Shown here piece after piece: positions 16,133 through 18,764 of a stretch of 18,764 nucleotides of DNA. Position numbers and translations under genes: made by a program. Each line of letters begins with the position of its first letter. The stretch's first letter is position 1. Source of the stretch: Promethearchaeota archaeon. Lineage in GTDB: Archaea > Asgardarchaeota > Lokiarchaeia > Sigynarchaeales > SOKP01. Where the stretch lies: NCBI GenBank assembly GCA_016839655.1, contig JAEOTW010000310.1, forward strand, positions 1-18,764, written 5' to 3'. Below the pieces are notes generated by a model. It saw nothing but the letters and a program-made list of their open reading frames with translations, was not told the origin of the DNA and made no database searches.

Positions 16133-17110
16133 ATGGCTGCTATTAATATTGATGATATTATTAAGAAACAATTAAACTACACTTTAGATGAAACAGAATT
16201 TTCTAATTTGGGGGAACTATATCGAGGAAAAGTAAGAGACAACTATATTAAAAAAGACAAGAGAATCATAATTGCGACAGACCGCTTAAGTGCTTTTGAT
16301 AGAGTAATAACTACAATTCCATTTAAAGGTCAGATGTTAAACCAAGTCTCGTCATTCTGGTTTGAAAAAACTAAAGACATTGTTAAGAATCATATTATTG
16401 ATGTTCCAGATCCGAATGTGTCTGTTGTTCATCAATGCGATACAGTTCCAGTTGAGGTAATTATAAGAGGGTATTTAACAGGAAGTATGTGGCGTGATTA
16501 TATTAAAGGAAAACCTACATCTGGTATAATGTCTCCAACCGGAATGAGAAAAAATCAGAAATTTCAAGAAATAATAGTTACTCCATCAACCAAAGCAGAA
16601 TCAGGGCATGATATTTACTTATCAAAAGAAGAGATATTAAAGCAAGGAATGGTTGATAAGGATGTTTATGAGCAAATGGAAGAAGCTGCTCTTAAGTTGT
16701 TTAAATTTGGTCAAAATTTTTGTGAAAAAAATGGTCTTATCTTAGTTGATACCAAGTATGAATTCGGATTAAAAGAAGGAGAGATAATGGTTATTGATGA
16801 AATTCATACTCAAGATTCATCTCGATTCTGGCTCCTCGATACTTACAATGAAAAATTTGAAACTGGAAATGATCCTGACATTTTGGATAAAGAAATCTTT
16901 CGAGGATGGCTTATGGAAACTTACCCTTATGTCTTTCCTAATATTAAACCGGATGAAGATATTCCTCCAATTTCAGAGGAGATTAAAATAGAATTAGCAA
17001 AAAGATACATGAGAAGCTTTCAAAAGATTACTGGAAAGGAATTTCAACCAGAAATAGCTGATGTAAAAAAAAGGATTTATGATAATTTAAAGAAAGTCAA
17101 GTATTTATAG
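16133..17110 (+). CDS. purC: Phosphoribosylaminoimidazole-succinocarboxamide synthase (SAICAR synthetase)
   Basis: PurC joins CAIR and aspartate using ATP in de novo purine synthesis. The motifs are clear: LYRGKVRDNY (29-38, nucleotide loop), ATDRLSAFD (48-56), PVEVIIRGYLTGSMWRDY (106-123), LVDTKYEFG (204-212) and IDEIHTQDSSRFW (221-233). At 325 residues it belongs to the longer class seen in yeast Ade1 and many archaea and bacteria, rather than the 240-residue E. coli type. The start at 16133 has no Shine-Dalgarno, and a T/A element at 16103-16110 sits about 26 bases upstream, so the message may be leaderless. It leads the purine block, with purS, purQ and purL following after one small gene. 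Confidence 0.95.
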   Translation: MAAINIDDIIKKQLNYTLDETEFSNLGELYRGKVRDNYIKKDKRIIIATDRLSAFDRVITTIPFKGQMLNQVSSFWFEKTKDIVKNHIIDVPDPNVSVVHQCDTVPVEVIIRGYLTGSMWRDYIKGKPTSGIMSPTGMRKNQKFQEIIVTPSTKAESGHDIYLSKEEILKQGMVDKDVYEQMEEAALKLFKFGQNFCEKNGLILVDTKYEFGLKEGEIMVIDEIHTQDSSRFWLLDTYNEKFETGNDPDILDKEIFRGWLMETYPYVFPNIKPDEDIPPISEEIKIELAKRYMRSFQKITGKEFQPEIADVKKRIYDNLKKVKYL

Positions 17111-17123
17111 CAGTTAAGAAAAA

Positions 17124-17131
17124 TTTAAATA
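17124..17131 (+). promoter_or_regulatory. BRE/TATA promoter for the small membrane protein
   Basis: TTTAAATA preceded by AAGAAAAA (17116-17123, BRE-like) lies with its centre about 29 bases before the ATG at 17157. Initiation would fall only a few bases before the start codon, giving an almost leaderless message. Confidence 0.5.
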
Positions 17132-17156
17132 ATAATACATTGTATTTTTTCGTATT

Positions 17157-17360
17157 ATGCTGAATTTAATACTTTTATTTTTAATTATTGCTTTATTTCT
17201 ACTCAGTTTTATATACCTAATCCTAGATCTGGAGAGTTATCAATTAGAAAAAAATGAAGATTCAAAGAGAACTTTTATACCCAAACGAAGTCGATATGCT
17301 TTATTGTTTGGTCTACTTGCTTTGGTATCGTCTGTAATTCTTAGTATAGGTTATGTTTGA
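17157..17360 (+). CDS. Small two-helix membrane protein, function unknown
   Basis: This 67-residue protein has two hydrophobic helices: LNLILLFLIIALFLLSFIYL at 2-21, which continues through ILDL, and YALLFGLLALVSSVILSIGYV (47-67). Between them is a charged loop (LESYQLEKNEDSKRTFIPKRSR). The basic residues just before the second helix suggest that the loop faces the cytosol, with both ends outside. No family is recognised. A good promoter (TTTAAATA at 17124) sits at the right distance for a near-leaderless start, and a hairpin with a T-run follows the stop (17375-17411), so it appears to be its own small transcription unit inserted between purC and purS. A link to purine synthesis is not implied by sequence. 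Confidence 0.6.
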   Translation: MLNLILLFLIIALFLLSFIYLILDLESYQLEKNEDSKRTFIPKRSRYALLFGLLALVSSVILSIGYV

Positions 17361-17374
17361 TTCATAGCTAGTAA

Positions 17375-17411
17375 CTACTTACTTTAATTTCAATGGTAAG
17401 TAGATATTTTT
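17375..17411 (+). terminator. Hairpin followed by T-run (possible terminator)
   Basis: CTACTTAC (17375-17382) is perfectly reverse-complemented by GTAAGTAG (17396-17403), with a 13-base loop, and is followed within a few bases by ATATTTTT. It lies 15 bases after the stop of the small membrane protein and upstream of the purS promoter. It could be a terminator or a regulatory operator for purSQL. Confidence 0.4.
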
Positions 17412-17562
17412 AAAATACTGATTTTATTTTCATCCTTAGTTTCTCTTCTTCGAAAATTCGGTTCTAACTTACTTTTAACACGTAAATTAAGTTGAGGATA
17501 ATCTAACTCTTGTTGTTTTTGTCGATGAACATTATTTTTAAGTTAATAAGAATTAATAAAAA

Positions 17563-17568
17563 TATATA
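17563..17568 (+). promoter_or_regulatory. TATA box for purSQL
   Basis: TATATA within AAAATATATACT sits with its centre about 22 bases before the purS ATG at 17588. Initiation would fall at or close to the start codon, so purS is probably leaderless. This also argues against the earlier in-frame ATGs at 17510 and 17525. Confidence 0.45.
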
Positions 17569-17587
17569 CTACTTCTTTTTTCGTAAA

Positions 17588-17860
17588 ATGGCGCCTCAAG
17601 AATTCATAATAGAAGTTATTATTACTAACAAAGAAAAAGCTCGTGATCCTGTAGGTGAGACAATTAAACGTGATCTTCTTGCAAAAAAAGGTTATGATAT
17701 GGTTTCAAACGTTCGAAGTGGACAGTATTTAAGATTTAATCTTAATAGTGAAAGTGAGGAACGAGCAAAGCATCTTGTTGAAGATTTATTAAATAAATTA
17801 AGAATTTATAACCCGGTAACTCAAAATTTCAAGATTTTAAATCTAAAAAAAGAGTCTTAA
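17588..17860 (+). CDS. purS: Phosphoribosylformylglycinamidine synthase subunit PurS
   Basis: This 90-residue protein is the small PurS subunit that couples PurQ and PurL and helps channel ammonia in FGAM synthase. It begins MAPQEFIIEVIITNKEKARDP, the usual first strand of PurS, and continues with GETIKRDLLAKKGYDMVSNV, the helix and turn in which relatives read G.....AL..LG...V..VR.GK. VRSGQYLRFNL and the helix AKHLVEDLLNKLRIYNPV follow. The frame is open upstream for 26 more codons with other ATGs, but that stretch is Phe/Ile/Lys-rich and does not look like PurS. The TATA box at 17563 fits the start at 17588. The purQ ATG comes 6 bases after the stop, so purS, purQ and purL form one operon. 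Confidence 0.9.
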   Translation: MAPQEFIIEVIITNKEKARDPVGETIKRDLLAKKGYDMVSNVRSGQYLRFNLNSESEERAKHLVEDLLNKLRIYNPVTQNFKILNLKKES

Positions 17861-17866
17861 GAAAAT

Positions 17867-18577
17867 ATGAGTATAAAAATAGCTGTGATAATGTTCCCGG
17901 GTGCTAATTGCGATTTAGATACGGTTCACGTATTAAAAAATGTAATGAACATCGACGTTGATTTAGTCTGGCATAATTATTTCAAGGAATCTAAGTATGA
18001 TGGAGTTATCTTGCCTGGGGGTTTTTCATTTGGTGATTATTTGCGAGGTGGAATCATCGCCGCTCATAGTCCAGCATTAGATGAAGCAAAAATAATGCTT
18101 AAAGATGGAAGGCCAGTAATAGGTATTTGTAATGGATGTCAAATTTTAGCTGAAGCTCAATTCATTCCGGGAGCATTTTTACATAATGATTCTCTCAAAT
18201 TTATCTGTAAATGGGTAAATCTAAAAGTAGAGAATAACAAGACTGCCTTTTCAAATAAAATGAATGTTGGGGATGTTCTGGCTTTACCTATAGCTCACGC
18301 AGAAGGTCGGTATTTTGTTGACAACCTGAAAGAATTAGAAGAAAATAACCAAATTGTCTTTAGATATTCTACAGAAAATGGAGAACTTACAAAAGATGCA
18401 AATCCTAATGGATCGCTGGGAAGTATAGCAGGAATATGCAATTTAGAACAAAATTGCGTTGGCCTTATGCCTCATCCTGAACGTGCTTCTGAAAAAATAT
18501 TAAGTCCAAACGATACTGAACATGGGAGAGTGTTCTTTAATTCCATGATTGAATTTATTAGAAGGAGGTTGTCCTGA
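17867..18577 (+). CDS. purQ: Phosphoribosylformylglycinamidine synthase subunit PurQ (glutaminase)
   Basis: PurQ hydrolyses glutamine and delivers ammonia to PurL for conversion of FGAR to FGAM. It is a class I (triad) glutamine amidotransferase of 236 residues, slightly longer than the roughly 225 of Bacillus PurQ. Motifs: [11 protein letters not shown] (8-18), [16 protein letters not shown] (47-62), the nucleophile elbow GICNGCQ (86-92, C88), IAHAEGRY (142-149), and LMPHPERA (200-207), which gives the triad members H203 and E205. All are intact. Its stop codon overlaps the purL start by one base (TGATG), and an AAGGAGG site lies within its final codons, so translation of the two subunits is coupled. 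Confidence 0.96.
   Translation: MSIKIAVIMFPGANCDLDTVHVLKNVMNIDVDLVWHNYFKESKYDGVILPGGFSFGDYLRGGIIAAHSPALDEAKIMLKDGRPVIGICNGCQILAEAQFIPGAFLHNDSLKFICKWVNLKVENNKTAFSNKMNVGDVLALPIAHAEGRYFVDNLKELEENNQIVFRYSTENGELTKDANPNGSLGSIAGICNLEQNCVGLMPHPERASEKILSPNDTEHGRVFFNSMIEFIRRRLS
18562..18570 (+). promoter_or_regulatory. Strong Shine-Dalgarno for purL
   Basis: AAGGAGGTT lies inside the last codons of purQ; its GGAGG core ends 8 bases before the purL ATG at 18577. It fixes the purL start, together with the TGATG stop-start overlap. Confidence 0.75.
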
Positions 18578-18764
18578 TGACAAAAATTAAGCTTAAAGGG
18601 GAAGAAGCAGATGTAGAGATGACAGGAGATGAATTTGAGAAAGTAAAGGATTTGTTAGAGAGAGAACCAAATATCACTGAATTAGGTATGTTTGATGTTA
18701 TGTGGAGTGAACACTGTTCTTATAAATCATCACGTCCAAAACTTAAATTATTTGAAGATGCTGA
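18577..18764 (+). CDS. purL: Phosphoribosylformylglycinamidine synthase subunit PurL, N-terminal fragment
   Basis: The first 62 codons of purL are present before the window ends. After a short charged segment ([20 protein letters not shown]), the signature [20 protein letters not shown] appears. This is the start of the first AIR-synthase-like domain of PurL, in which the SEHCSYKSS stretch forms part of the active site. PurL is the ATP-dependent synthetase subunit that converts FGAR to FGAM with ammonia supplied by PurQ. The rest of the protein, normally about 700 or more residues, lies beyond the right edge. The start overlaps the purQ stop by one base. Confidence 0.95.
   Translation, partial: MTKIKLKGEEADVEMTGDEFEKVKDLLEREPNITELGMFDVMWSEHCSYKSSRPKLKLFEDA

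Noticed and set aside
17510..17587. Longer PurS start adding 26 residues
   Set aside because: The added segment is unlike PurS, covers the TATA box and would make the protein much longer than its family.

Overview
The window is AT-rich and reads as archaeal, possibly from the Asgard group (for example Lokiarchaeia-like). The strongest evidence is a truncated TFIIB-type transcription factor at the left edge. Other evidence is the archaeal promoter grammar (AT-rich BRE plus TTTAWATA-type TATA boxes 22-30 bases before several start codons), the separate PurS/PurQ/PurL purine enzymes, and an archaeal-style GlmM. The Asgard assignment is only an impression from gene content and base composition; no marker here proves it.

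Layout, left to right: the end of a TFB gene (1-191); a DUF2061 membrane protein on the minus strand; a 440-base spacer with promoter-like sequence; a lone, divergent 2-hydroxyacyl-CoA dehydratase subunit; a convergent small coiled-coil protein of unknown function; and an intracellular GH13 alpha-amylase-family enzyme sharing a divergent promoter region with that small protein. Next is a minus-strand glmM-glmS pair, which would convert fructose-6-phosphate to glucosamine-1-phosphate for UDP-GlcNAc. It is followed by a 492-residue all-helical protein whose C-terminal half resembles prenyltransferase-type alpha-alpha toroid repeats.

The most interesting part is 9911-14150. A flavoprotein of the alkyl-DHAP synthase (AGPS) family is followed, with zero spacing and a strong Shine-Dalgarno, by a twin-CCG iron-sulfur protein of the GlpC/GlcF/HdrD type, and then by an FGGY sugar/glycerol kinase. 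This looks like a kinase plus flavin dehydrogenase plus Fe-S electron-transfer module acting on a phosphorylated polyol or an ether-lipid precursor. The substrate cannot be read from sequence.

The right end holds an alpha/beta hydrolase, a MazG/DCTPP-like nucleotide pyrophosphohydrolase, a Cys-rich DUF3795 protein with a zinc ribbon, and a purine-biosynthesis block: purC, a small two-helix membrane protein, purS, purQ and the start of purL (cut by the window). No tRNA, rRNA, CRISPR array, insertion sequence or broken gene was recognised.
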